From positions 1 through 64,000 of the forward strand of contig NW_019029042.1 of assembly GCF_002105155.1 (NCBI RefSeq): a DNA stretch of 64,000 nucleotides. The letters run 5' to 3'. Shown piece after piece: positions 51,696 through 61,746 of the stretch. The DNA comes from Lobosporangium transversale. Its lineage: Eukaryota > Mortierellomycota > Mortierellomycetes > Mortierellales > Mortierellaceae. The position numbers were made by a program, and so were the translations under genes. Positions within the stretch are counted from its first letter, which is position 1, and each line of letters begins with the position of its first letter. The notes beneath the pieces were generated by a model, which worked only from the letters and a program-made list of their open reading frames with translations, was not told the DNA's origin and made no database searches.

Positions 51696-53870
51696 ATGTC
51701 TCTGATGCAACCGCCTGCCCTGCCGCCTCCAGTCAATAATGCAACTAAACCAAAAAGATCTGTTTCATTCTTGCAGCAGGCCGTTATTTCTGGTAGCGAC
51801 TCTGACACTTCTGCGAGTCCTAGTGGGCACATCCGATCCTCGTTTCAACCTGGGAACCGAAAGGGTTATGTTCGAAAGGATCCTGTTCAATCGGATAGCG
51901 AGGCTGATGATGACAATGATGAAGACAACGTTCTCAATGAACATGACCAGGAGAGCGAAAACGAAGATGACGATAGTTCTGTGAAAGAGCATCATGTGGC
52001 AGTACCTTCTCTGAGCCCAAATCAGACTCTCCAACAACAAGGCCCCGGAAGAGCATCAGGACGACCAGGACGACTAGGACAAAACTATGTCCGCAAAGCT
52101 CCTCTTAACTCTGACACAGAGACAGATGAGGATGATGAAGAGAAACGAAAACCTGTGCAGTCAACACTGAAGGAGATAGACAACACCGATAGTAGGAAAG
52201 ATAATAATGAGATCCACAGCGAAGATGATCTTGAAAAAGATGTTGAGGAGATTTCTCGTTCAATTGCTCAGTCCCGGATTTCAAAACCAGGGCAGAACTA
52301 CGTCCGCAAGGCACCTGTCAACTCGGATACTGAATCAGATGAGGAGCAACCAAGCCAGAAAACAAAAGACGCATTTACCAAGCCTGCGGTCGAGCCTCCT
52401 ACATCGCCTTCGCAACTCGACTTTACGTCGCCACAGGAGAATGTCAATATTGTGCCTGCCCATTCTACCCTTGGCACGGTGCCACAAAGCATTGTAAACA
52501 GTCCAACGGTCGGAATGAGTATGAGCAATCCAAGCAGTTCGAGCTTGAATAGTTTGAATAGCTTGAATGGTGCAACGGCTGTGCCAAATGTAGCTAATCC
52601 AATGTCGATCTATCAGCAACAGCAGCAAGAAATGTTGCTTATTATGCAGCAGCAGCAAATCCAGATAGCCACGATGCACCAACAGCAACAAGCATATCAA
52701 CTCCTCATGCTTCAACAACAGCAGCAGCACCAACAGCAACTTCAAGCCATACAAATTCAACATTCACAATCTCCTGGCTCTAATGGATCAATAAACGCCG
52801 CTAATGATGACGATGATGACGATCTTCCATTGGGTGAAAAGAAAGAGCAGTTACCACAGGTCCCAGCATTTATGAGAGCACCGCCTCTGCAGCATGCTCC
52901 TATGGTCCATTTGTCTCCAGACGCTCAGTCCTCAACCCTCTCACTCCCTTTCTCAGCCTCACGCCCATACTCCACTCCACTACAACACTTAGATCTCCAG
53001 CATACCAGACAACCATCAACCTCATCTATCCATTCTTTGAATTCTGTTCACTCTGCCACTTCAATCCCTCAAGCCCTTCTCCAACCAACTTCTACACCTT
53101 CACCAATGTTGTCAGCACAGCAGCTCCACCATCCACTTCAACATCAATATCCACTTGCAAATCCACAACCCAGGTTCCCTGATTATGCTGGGGAAGAACA
53201 ATTCGGAGGGCTGGCTGGAGCAGGAGGTCCTCAGCTTCTCACTAGCGGTTTTCCTGCTGGATATCGTGGCAGTCTCGGATCAGCATCATTCGCTCATTTG
53301 AATCTTGACCGTATGTCAGTCAATTCACTTCACTCTGCAGGTTCTAATGGTTCCAACAATGGTGGGTTGGGACAGAAACCTAACACGACTAGACACTCCC
53401 TTTTGCCACATTTCCCTCAGCAAACCCTTTTACAATCCATCTCTCCTTCTATATCCACACTACCGTCACATCCACATTTGCACCATACTTTGATTCATGT
53501 TGAGGCGAAACCGCCACCACCGCAGACTGGTCTTGTTGGCACCATCTCTGCTATGGAGCGTGAAAAGAAGCTTGCCAAGGCGCAAGGTACCAACCAACTT
53601 CAATATCAGCACCAGTACCAGCAGCAGCAAATGATGCTCAATGCGGAAAAGGAACGATGGTTACAAGAACAGCGGCGTATGGCATGGGAGACAGAACAAT
53701 CACAGCAACAACACCAATACCTACAGCTACAACAGTTGCAACAACTACACTTACAACAGCAACAACAACAATTGCATCCATCTCAATACATGTTACCAAC
53801 TATCCCCACTATGCCTTCATGGACAGTTGCAGACGATGAAGATGACGATCGACCTCTTGGAGCCCAATAA
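51696..53870 (+). CDS. hypothetical acidic/Gln-rich protein with spaced YVRK-x-P...SD repeats
   Basis: Single exon, 724 residues, no recognised domain. The N-terminal third carries three copies of a motif: YVRKDPVQSDSEAD (Tyr 58), YVRKAPLNSDTETD (Tyr 131) and YVRKAPVNSDTESD (Tyr 202). Copies 2 and 3 are almost identical and sit about 71-73 residues apart, with acidic linkers between. The middle and C-terminal parts are Gln-rich (CAG/CAA runs at 52614-52760 and 53695-53775). A second motif occurs twice: DDDDLPLGE (near residue 375) and DDDDRPLGAQ at the very end. Charged SDxE motifs look like casein kinase 2 sites (inference). The composition suggests a disordered scaffold or transcription-related protein. 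The start codon follows a CT-rich leader. Confidence 0.85.
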   Translation: MSLMQPPALPPPVNNATKPKRSVSFLQQAVISGSDSDTSASPSGHIRSSFQPGNRKGYVRKDPVQSDSEADDDNDEDNVLNEHDQESENEDDDSSVKEHHVAVPSLSPNQTLQQQGPGRASGRPGRLGQNYVRKAPLNSDTETDEDDEEKRKPVQSTLKEIDNTDSRKDNNEIHSEDDLEKDVEEISRSIAQSRISKPGQNYVRKAPVNSDTESDEEQPSQKTKDAFTKPAVEPPTSPSQLDFTSPQENVNIVPAHSTLGTVPQSIVNSPTVGMSMSNPSSSSLNSLNSLNGATAVPNVANPMSIYQQQQQEMLLIMQQQQIQIATMHQQQQAYQLLMLQQQQQHQQQLQAIQIQHSQSPGSNGSINAANDDDDDDLPLGEKKEQLPQVPAFMRAPPLQHAPMVHLSPDAQSSTLSLPFSASRPYSTPLQHLDLQHTRQPSTSSIHSLNSVHSATSIPQALLQPTSTPSPMLSAQQLHHPLQHQYPLANPQPRFPDYAGEEQFGGLAGAGGPQLLTSGFPAGYRGSLGSASFAHLNLDRMSVNSLHSAGSNGSNNGGLGQKPNTTRHSLLPHFPQQTLLQSISPSISTLPSHPHLHHTLIHVEAKPPPPQTGLVGTISAMEREKKLAKAQGTNQLQYQHQYQQQQMMLNAEKERWLQEQRRMAWETEQSQQQHQYLQLQQLQQLHLQQQQQQLHPSQYMLPTIPTMPSWTVADDEDDDRPLGAQ

Positions 53871-54067
53871 CCCAATAGTCCAATAAAGAAGGATAGAACT
53901 AAAATTCGCCATGATTTTTAAATTTAAAGTTAATTTTTTTGATTTTGAAACATTAAAACTGCGGATTTGCCATCATTGAAAATTTATCCATCATGAAGAA
54001 TTGATAAAAAGCGGGTCATCCATGTTATATTTTCCGCTTGATCTTTACCACTTTATCTCTCCTTTCC

Positions 54068-54711
54068 ATGTTTTCCTCATTAACCCCTGAAGATAATAGC
54101 GTGATGAGTCCAGAAAATTTCCCTGGGACACACCGTGAACCTACACTTTGTTCTAAACTGGTAGATGCCATTAAATGTCTTTGTATTTTGTATTTCTTTA
54201 TTTATGATTCAAAATGCATTTCGCATAAAATTGATATATTTTTTTCGGTCTTTTATTTTAAATATGATCATGAAAAATGACGTGAATACAAGGATATCGA
54301 TGAAGTCTGCTATCAGAGCATGTAAGAAATTTTGACCGCCAATCTTCTGTTTGGTTCGAATTCGGCTTCTGGCTTGTTGTCGTCTCGCCATATTAAAATT
54401 TTATAATATTTATTTATCTTGTTAGGGTTTTCTTGACTTTGCCGGCGATTTGTGCTTCTGTGTTATTTGTATTCCGACTCATCTACTTCAAATATCATGG
54501 GAAGGCGCACGGTCTTGGAAGAACAGCCTGGATCTACTACCTTTCACAGCTGCTCATGTTGTTAGGATGTGTAGCATTGATCACCGGGTTTTTCCGTTCA
54601 AACAAATCAATGAATTCATCAATGTTCTGGGCTTCAGGATCCATGCTGTTAGCTTGGGTAGGTTAGGAAGTGACTTCTGTTCAGATTACATGGAGATATG
54701 GTTGAAATCTC

Positions 54712-54766
<55 letters not shown>

Positions 54767-57700
54767 GTTGTTATTACTAAATGGTTCTTTTTTGAAAAAA
54801 TAATAATAATAACAATAATAATCAACTAGTTGTTGGCCATCGTCTTAAACAACTTTGAACACAGGTTCAGTGTTCGTTCATCCGACTTTATCCTATCCTA
54901 TTACGTTTTTGCCATTATTGGCGCTGGCATTGTTCTCTATTCGACGCTTGTTTCAGATCATCGTGACCCACAAGTGTGGTCCTCCTCTATCCTCATCTGG
55001 TATTTGGCCACACTTCTCCTTGGACTTTGTGTAGAGGCATGGCCAAGAGGCAACACGTCTGTTCAACAAAGGTCAGGCGCCAGCCTGTCTGAGAAGGCCA
55101 ATCTTTTCTCTCGTCTCTCATTCCACTATATTCAGCCAATCATGAGCCTTGGATATAGGAGCCCGTTGCAACTGAACGACATTGCGGCTTTGATGCCACA
55201 GCGTATCAGAACCGAAAATGCCTATGTAACTCTACAAGCCTCTTGGAAACAGTCCCTCTCCTCTTACTTGGCTTTATCGAGGGAAGAGCAAGAGAGAAGA
55301 CGACGTTGGCTTTTATTAAAGACAATTGGGACTGCATACGGATGGATGGGCTGGGCCCCCATCGTCCTATGTCGGTTGATCTCAACCGCTTTGGTTTACC
55401 TGCAGCCTGTTCTTCTTGGTCGTATCCTAGATTTTATGCAGTCTTCAGTCGCAGGGGTATTAACTCATCTACCATCTCAAGCTCAAGCTCATCCCCCACC
55501 CCTTTCTTATGGGATATTATTGGCATTCCTCATGTTCTTGACTTCGCTTGCAAGTTCTGTAGCAGGAGCGCTTTCGATGCAATTGAACGCCGATCGAGGA
55601 ATGGAGATCCGTTCAGGACTGATAGGAATAATTTACAGGAAAGCGATGAACCTATCTCCAGAGTCTAGAAGGACACAGACGACTGGATCTATTTCCAACC
55701 ATATGTCAGTTGATGCTGAAAAGTGGACTGGCGCCCTTAATACTCTGCCGCAATGGATTTCAGTACCCCTTGAAATCATCGTGGCATTGTGGATGTTGTA
55801 CAATCAACTGGGATGGTGTGCTCTGGTTGGATTATTTACTGTTGTTGGATTGATCCCTATCCAGAACAAAGTATCGGATATCTTTTCAGAGATTAAGGAC
55901 ACGAAGCTCACTACAATGGACAGTAGGATCCGTCTGGTTACCGAGCTATTTTCATCTATAAGGACTATTAAACTGCATGCCTGGGGTAATTTTTTTTTTT
56001 TTTTTTTTTTGATACCCCGTTTTACTTTTTTTTTTTTTTTTTTACAAAAAAATTCTGATGCATCAAGAATCCTTTTTTTATTATTATTTTTATAATTAGA
56101 GAGCGCGTTTAAAGAAAGGATCGCAAGGTACCGTACACTGGAGATGGGTGTACTGCGACGGTTTGGTAAAGTTTACGCCGCCATGACCTTCATATTCTCC
56201 TCCACCATGTTTATGAGTCTATTGTCTTTCAGTATCTACGCTGCGGTTGGAGGACCTGGTGCCACCCCAGGCAAGATCACCCCTCAAGTAATCTTTGTCA
56301 GTTTGGCGCTCTTTGGTCTGTTGAGCAAACCTATCTCATGGATGGATCATTTGCTGAGCGATACTACCTCTATTTTGGTATCCACAGACCGTATTCAACA
56401 TTTTTTGCTCTCGGAAGAACTCGAGAACAACAGCTGTAACAACCAGAGTAGTTCCCAGCACCAAATTCCAGGCAGAGATGAGCCGCATCTAGCTGCTATT
56501 AGCGTGAGCAACGGAGTCTTTTCTTGGAGTAAGCTAAATTTACCATCATCGCCATCACAGCAAGGTGCTCTGAGGACAATCCAAGATGATGAAAATGAAA
56601 ACGCGCCTCTTTTGCAGCAAGGTGAACCGACCCAAGCGCCAATAGTACCGACTCTCAGGGATATTAATTTCGCACTTGAAGTAGGGTCCTTGACAGCTGT
56701 GGTGGGACGTGTTGGGCAAGGAAAGTCGTCCTTGATAAGTGCCTTGATCGGGGATATGTATCAAGACCAGGGAACATGTGTACATATGAATGGCAGCGTC
56801 GCATATGTTTCACAGGAAGCATGGGTAATGAACAGCTCTATCCAGGATAACATCCTTTTTGGACAACCTTTGAATCAGGCTCGATATGATCGGGTTTTAA
56901 GCGCCTGCTCACTCCTTCAAGACTTGGAAGTATTTCCAGCAGGAGACCAAACAGAAGTTGGAGAGCGAGGCATCAGTTTATCAGGCGGGCAAAAACAAAG
57001 ATTGTCGTTGGCACGAGCTGCCTACCAGGATGCAGACATTTATCTTTTAGATGATGCTCTGAGTGCTGTAGACGCACATGTAGACCACCACTTGTGGAAC
57101 ACCCTACTAGGTCCCAATGGCTTGCTCAGAGACAAAACCCGGCTAATTGTGACCCATGGTTTACATCACCTGAGCGATATGGACCAGATCATCATCATGA
57201 ACAATGGGACTATTAGCGATATGAATGGCTTTAACGAGCTTCTGGCAAGTCGTGGAGGCTTTTATCAGCTTTATACCGAGTTTTCATCAAAAAGCAAAAA
57301 ACAAACTCAGAGTAACAGTGCCAGAAAGGACGAGAGTCAGCTTGAGCAAGATATATCCGATGCCGATGGCAATGGCGTCACAAGTATAAATACCTCTGGC
57401 GATGTCAATACTACTACTATAACAGCCACCGGCCAGGACAAGGCAGCAGAGCCAAATACCGCAGATGAAAAAATGGTAGAAGGTGGCGTGGGCTGGGATA
57501 TGTTTATGGTATATGCGAAAGCTGCCTCATATCATAACATCTTCATGGTCATCTTCTTGTACATCTTGGTTGAGGTGGCTCAAGTCAGCACCAGTTACTG
57601 GCTCCGATTTTGGCCAGATTCCGTGGATCAAGGGAAATACACCGTTGTATATTTCTTAATCGGCTATGGTGCATTCACAATGGCATATGTTCTTTTCAAT

Positions 57701-59440
57701 ATGGCACTGTTTTATGTAGCTAATATTCATGCTGCTATCCGAGCCGCGCAACATTTGCACGATCGACTTTTAAACAATCTACTGAGACAGCCAATGTCCT
57801 TTTTCGACATCACACCGTAAGTTCTCACCTGGATAAAGGACGACTTTAAAAATAAGAGTGCTTATGGTGTACTAATGTGTTTGTTTTAATCATCACCTAA
57901 CATTTAATTTTTCTTTTCTTCTTCCATCGAATGTTTTCACAATAGCATTGGTCGCATTATTAACCGCTTCTCTACCGACGTGGACGCCGTGGACGAGAGT
58001 ATTATTTGGAACTTCATCGATGTTGTTTATTGTCTAGTAGCCATTGGGGGCACGTTGATCGTGATCTCCATCTCGACTCCTCAATTCCTCGTAGTGATGC
58101 CGCCACTCACATTGGCTTATCTATATATTCAACAGTATTATATCAGTTCGTCTCAAGCGCTCAAAAGATTCATGTCTATCTCCAAGTCACCGCTTTACCA
58201 GCACTTTAGTGAATCTCTGGCAGGTGTCTCTACTATCCGAGCTATGGGGGCCACGGCGCGATTCATACAGATGAACGAGCAACGAGCAGATATATCTGCA
58301 GAGACTGCACTTGCGTTTGGCATCAGTGGTCGTTGGCTCAAGATTCGGCTCGAGGTCCTGGGGGCTTTAATCGTTTTCACAGTAGCGTTCCTCGCAGTTC
58401 TGGCTCGTAGTCAGCTTGGTGCCAGTGTAGCTGGACTCTCGTTGACATATGCTATGTCGGTCACACTCGATATTTCCTACCTTGTACGAGCATGGAGCGA
58501 AATGTCGAATCAACTCATCAGCGTGGAACGAATTGAAGAGTATGCAGAATTGAGAGAGGAAGCACCGGAGGAAACGGATTTCGACCGAAATTTGCCTCAA
58601 AACTGGCCAAGCAAAGGTCATATTGTCTTTAGCCATTATTCAGCAAAATATCGCGAGCATTTAAGTCTTGTCTTAAAGGATATTTCGCTAGAGGTCCAAC
58701 CCGGTGAGAAAATTGGAATTGTGGGTCGGACAGGAGCAGGAAAGTCGTCATTGACGCTTGCATTGTTCCGAATGATTGAAGCTGCAGGCAGCTATTGGGC
58801 AAGAGCAACAAGAAATAATGCAGGAGGTGCCTTGATTACTCATGACCTGATGATGACTAGTGCCAGCAATAGTGAGGAGATAGGAACAATTTTGATTGAT
58901 GGCGTAGATATCGCAAGACTGGGCTTAAAGACTCTTCGAAAGCGCCTGTCGATCATTCCACAAAATCCAACGCTCTTTGCGGGCACTATCCGTCAGAACT
59001 TGGACCCGTTCGATGAACTTGAGGACATCGAGCTGTGGACAGCACTTGAGCGTGCTCATTTGAAGGATTATATCTCCTCACTTACTGGTGGCCTTTCTTT
59101 TGAAGTTGCGTCCAATGGTGAGAATTTTTCAGTAGGTCAGCGATCGTTGATCTGCCTCGCGCGCGCATTACTCTGCAAGTCCAAGGTCTTAGTCATGGAC
59201 GAAGCCACAGCTATGGTGGATGTAGAAACTGATGCGCTAATCCAGAAGACAGTCCGGAAGGAATTCAAGGACAGGACTGTATTGACAATCGCTCATAGAA
59301 TTAAGACGATTATGGATTCGGACAGAGTGTTGGTTTTGGATCGAGGATATGTGAAAGAATTTGATGCACCAGAGGTGTTGCTCGCCAGAAAAGATGGATT
59401 TTTCTACAGCTTGGTAGTTCAAGCGGGTGCACACTCTTGA
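54068..59440 (+). CDS. ABC transporter, ABCC/MRP type, second gene
   Basis: Six exons: 54068-54160, 54293-54321, 54426-54657, 54830-55985, 56100-57816 and 57946-59440; about 1573 residues. The first two exons are chosen by phase and by similarity of the encoded region to the usual PCF-like segment before the first helices, so the extreme N-terminus is the least certain part. Domain order is as in MRP proteins: N-terminal helices, membrane domain 1, nucleotide-binding domain 1 (GRVGQGKSS, LSGGQKQRLSLARA, IYLLDDALSAVD), membrane domain 2 (FFDITPIGRIINRFSTD), nucleotide-binding domain 2 (GRTGAGKSS, FSVGQRSLICLARALL, VLVMDEATAMVD). Between Walker A and the rest of the second domain lies an insertion of roughly 35 residues (about GSYWARATRNNAGG to SNSEEIG). 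Exon 2 is only 29 nt, and intron 3 carries a long TTA repeat. It likely exports conjugates or toxic compounds. Confidence 0.93.
54712..54822. repeat. TTA trinucleotide tract and facing TAA tract in an intron
   Basis: About 18 TTA units (54712-54766) are followed by taataataataacaataat at 54801-54822, roughly its reverse complement. Both lie in intron 3 of the second ABCC gene, with the second arm a few bases before the acceptor at 54829. Confidence 0.85.
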
Positions 59441-59868
59441 AGTACACATCTTCCCTCTCCTACAGGTTCGATAGGACTCAAGAGCAACGATCTCTTGGGT
59501 AGCGGGTCTATCTTTTGTTAAAAAATACGTATTGGTCAATAATAAAAAAAAGTCCAAGGGTACAAAGATTGCAACGAAAGGTAGAGGGATATTAGTTGTA
59601 TTACGCGTGGAGACAAGCATAGTCCGTATTCCGAGAAATAAAAAGAAAAAAAATTGCCTTTTTTGTCAATAAGGCTTTTCAGCACAGCAAAGAGTGTGAT
59701 ACAGTATAGCCCGTTCCATTTGGTCGCGATCCCTTATATTTTTTGAATACTCTTAAATGTATTGGCAGCCAATTGACTCGCTTGTTATTGCAAGTGGTGT
59801 GACTGGTCATTAAAATTAATTTCAGTTTATTTTGTATCCACTAATCTGTCGAACCAGCTTAAAGGAAT

Positions 59869-59933
59869 CTTTGCGCAAAGCCTTTGTAGTCATAGGCGGG
59901 TCCGCCTCACCTAGAAGCTACCGAGTATAAAAG
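59869..59933 (+). promoter_or_regulatory. palindromes ctttgcgcaaag and aggcgggtccgcct with TATA box
   Basis: The 12-bp perfect palindrome at 59869-59880 and the 14-bp inverted repeat at 59894-59907 sit 46-57 and 19-32 bp before a TATAAAAG at 59926. A start codon for a 70-codon frame follows at 59977. The arrangement resembles a regulated promoter, but the downstream frame is unsupported. Confidence 0.4.
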
Positions 59934-59976
59934 CCAAAGAAACTTCCTTCTTAATAAAGTCTTCAGTTTTCCCCAT

Positions 59977-60189
59977 ATGTCTTATTCTTCACCTGCAGTT
60001 CATTTTGCCTTTTATCTTTTTCCCCTTTTCACAACAAGCATTTGTCTTCCGGTAACTCAGTTTGTGAGCTCACCTATAAAGCTCCCATCTTTTCTTTTGA
60101 CATTCTATGGCGCTGTTCGTAGTCAAGGTTATTTGACTCTATTTTCTCTTGTCAATCTTGTTGACACTCTTTGTCCTGCCTTTTCCTGA
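59977..60189 (+). CDS. possible small hydrophobic ORF (tentative)
   Basis: Seventy codons starting MSYSSPAVHFAFYLFPLF, very hydrophobic and with no family resemblance. It lies 44 bp after a TATA box. Only the promoter-like context and the unbroken frame support it. It may be chance. Confidence 0.2.
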   Translation: MSYSSPAVHFAFYLFPLFTTSICLPVTQFVSSPIKLPSFLLTFYGAVRSQGYLTLFSLVNLVDTLCPAFS

Positions 60190-61523
60190 TTGTGTCTATC
60201 TTTCTGTCCCTTGAGCAAAGATATTTTTTACAACAATGCCACCAAGCCAATTTATTATGATTAAGATATGTGGGGTCTATATGTTGTCTAAATAGTCCTC
60301 CCCATAAAAAAACACCATCTAGACCAAGCATAGAAATAAAGAGATTAGTCAAGAAAGCACTGTCAAGCTAATACTTGCAACTTTTTCAAGACGAAGGCCT
60401 TTCCCGACCTAGTCATGTTTGTAGTAGCTCATGAAAAATTTTAGACAGACAAATAGTAACTAGGGAGCAGAAGTGAGAATAGGATGTGGGTTCACACATC
60501 ACATCCATGGGGCATTTATCCAAATTTGTATCAAAATATAACTGCAAGTTTGTCTCGGGCACCACACCATGTGGCCATAGAGCTGTTAGTATGTCTGTAT
60601 TATAAATTTTCATGTAGCACGTGTACTGTGAAATATGGAACTGATCATATCCTATTGTTGTTGCCGGCTTGGTGTCTTTCCTCCCAACCTATCAGTGAGC
60701 ATTGGTGCAACGCATATAAGACATACAGGCTGTTGACGAGCCTACTTCTCACCTTCACCGTTTGACGCAGGTCAGGGTTGTGACGGTCTAGCGAAGAAAA
60801 CGTAAGGGCATTGACAATACCAGGATCGCATTAGACGGTAGTTGTGGTATTTGCAGATGAGCATCGCCCTAGCTCATGGAATATGAGTCCAACGTTTTCA
60901 AGAAGTTTGGGGCTCCTCTTCCAGTTTATGTTTGCGTAGTCTTCATCTGTCAGGTCTTCACCGGCTGCCTTTAAAACACGCCGTGTTAAGGAACCCTTGT
61001 GAAAGTTTCAATCCTGGCTGAGATCTTCTTCATCTACGCCAGACTGCTGCTGTCTCTTCGTCTGGATTGTGCCATAGGCAAGTGGATTAAGAACAAGGCC
61101 ATTGGTAAAATCGTTCCTTTGAGTTTGAACCGAGTTATACCTTTGTCTTGTGCCTGTAGGGGTACCTTGTCTCGATAGCCATGAAACATGCGATCTCCTT
61201 CAATGTCACAAAGAGAGCCTGTATCTAGACCTCTTTTGTTCCCTGTACACATTCAAACACTGCAGCCTTGGGAGGATTGTCGAGGGATGTCAGTTAGGAC
61301 GTGTTCAGACAGATACACATACCGAGGGGGGACGTAAGGAAGTCTGTTTTTTTTATTTCTTGTTGATTGTCATGGCGAAGGCTTGATTTGGTAAATGTAG
61401 ATGATTGGAGAAGACTGTAAACAATACTCGAAATCCAAAAAGTTAAAACTTGTCGCTGAGAATCTTATTGTTTCGAGTTGTTCCAAATTCATCAGCCTTT
61501 TGTTTCGTTCTCTTTCATACACC

Positions 61524-61570
61524 TATAAATACGTCCTGCCTCCTCTCTTTTCCCTCTCTCTCTCTCTCAT
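61524..61570 (+). promoter_or_regulatory. TATA box and CT-rich leader of the FEN1/XPG-like gene
   Basis: TATAAATA at 61524-61531 is followed by a pyrimidine-rich run (61538-61570, CTCTCTCTCT), then about 175 bp to the ATG at 61747. This looks like a strong TATA-type fungal promoter. Confidence 0.5.
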
Positions 61571-61746
61571 TTTACAACGACATTGCTTTCGCGCTCTCGC
61601 CCGTACTCTTACACCCTCATCCCCTCACAGATCATAACTTTTTGCTTTCTTAAAGGTAAACTATCTCTACTCTAACAACTTCAGCTTCAATCTTTAGCCG
61701 CTTAAACCAACATTGCTTGCACTGTTTTACACTATACTTTCTCTAG

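Larger units (their letters stand above)
59441..61746. other. 2.3-kb gene-poor region with palindromes and TATA boxes
   Basis: No multi-exon gene is recognised. Notable points are a TATAAAAG box at 59926-59933 preceded by two palindromes, a short frame at 59977-60189, and a TATAAATA box at 61524-61531 with a CT-rich leader serving the nuclease gene at 61747. Confidence 0.45.

Noticed and set aside
54352..54372. GGTTCGAATTC stretch resembling a tRNA T-loop
   Set aside because: No matching acceptor, D or anticodon arms could be drawn around it.
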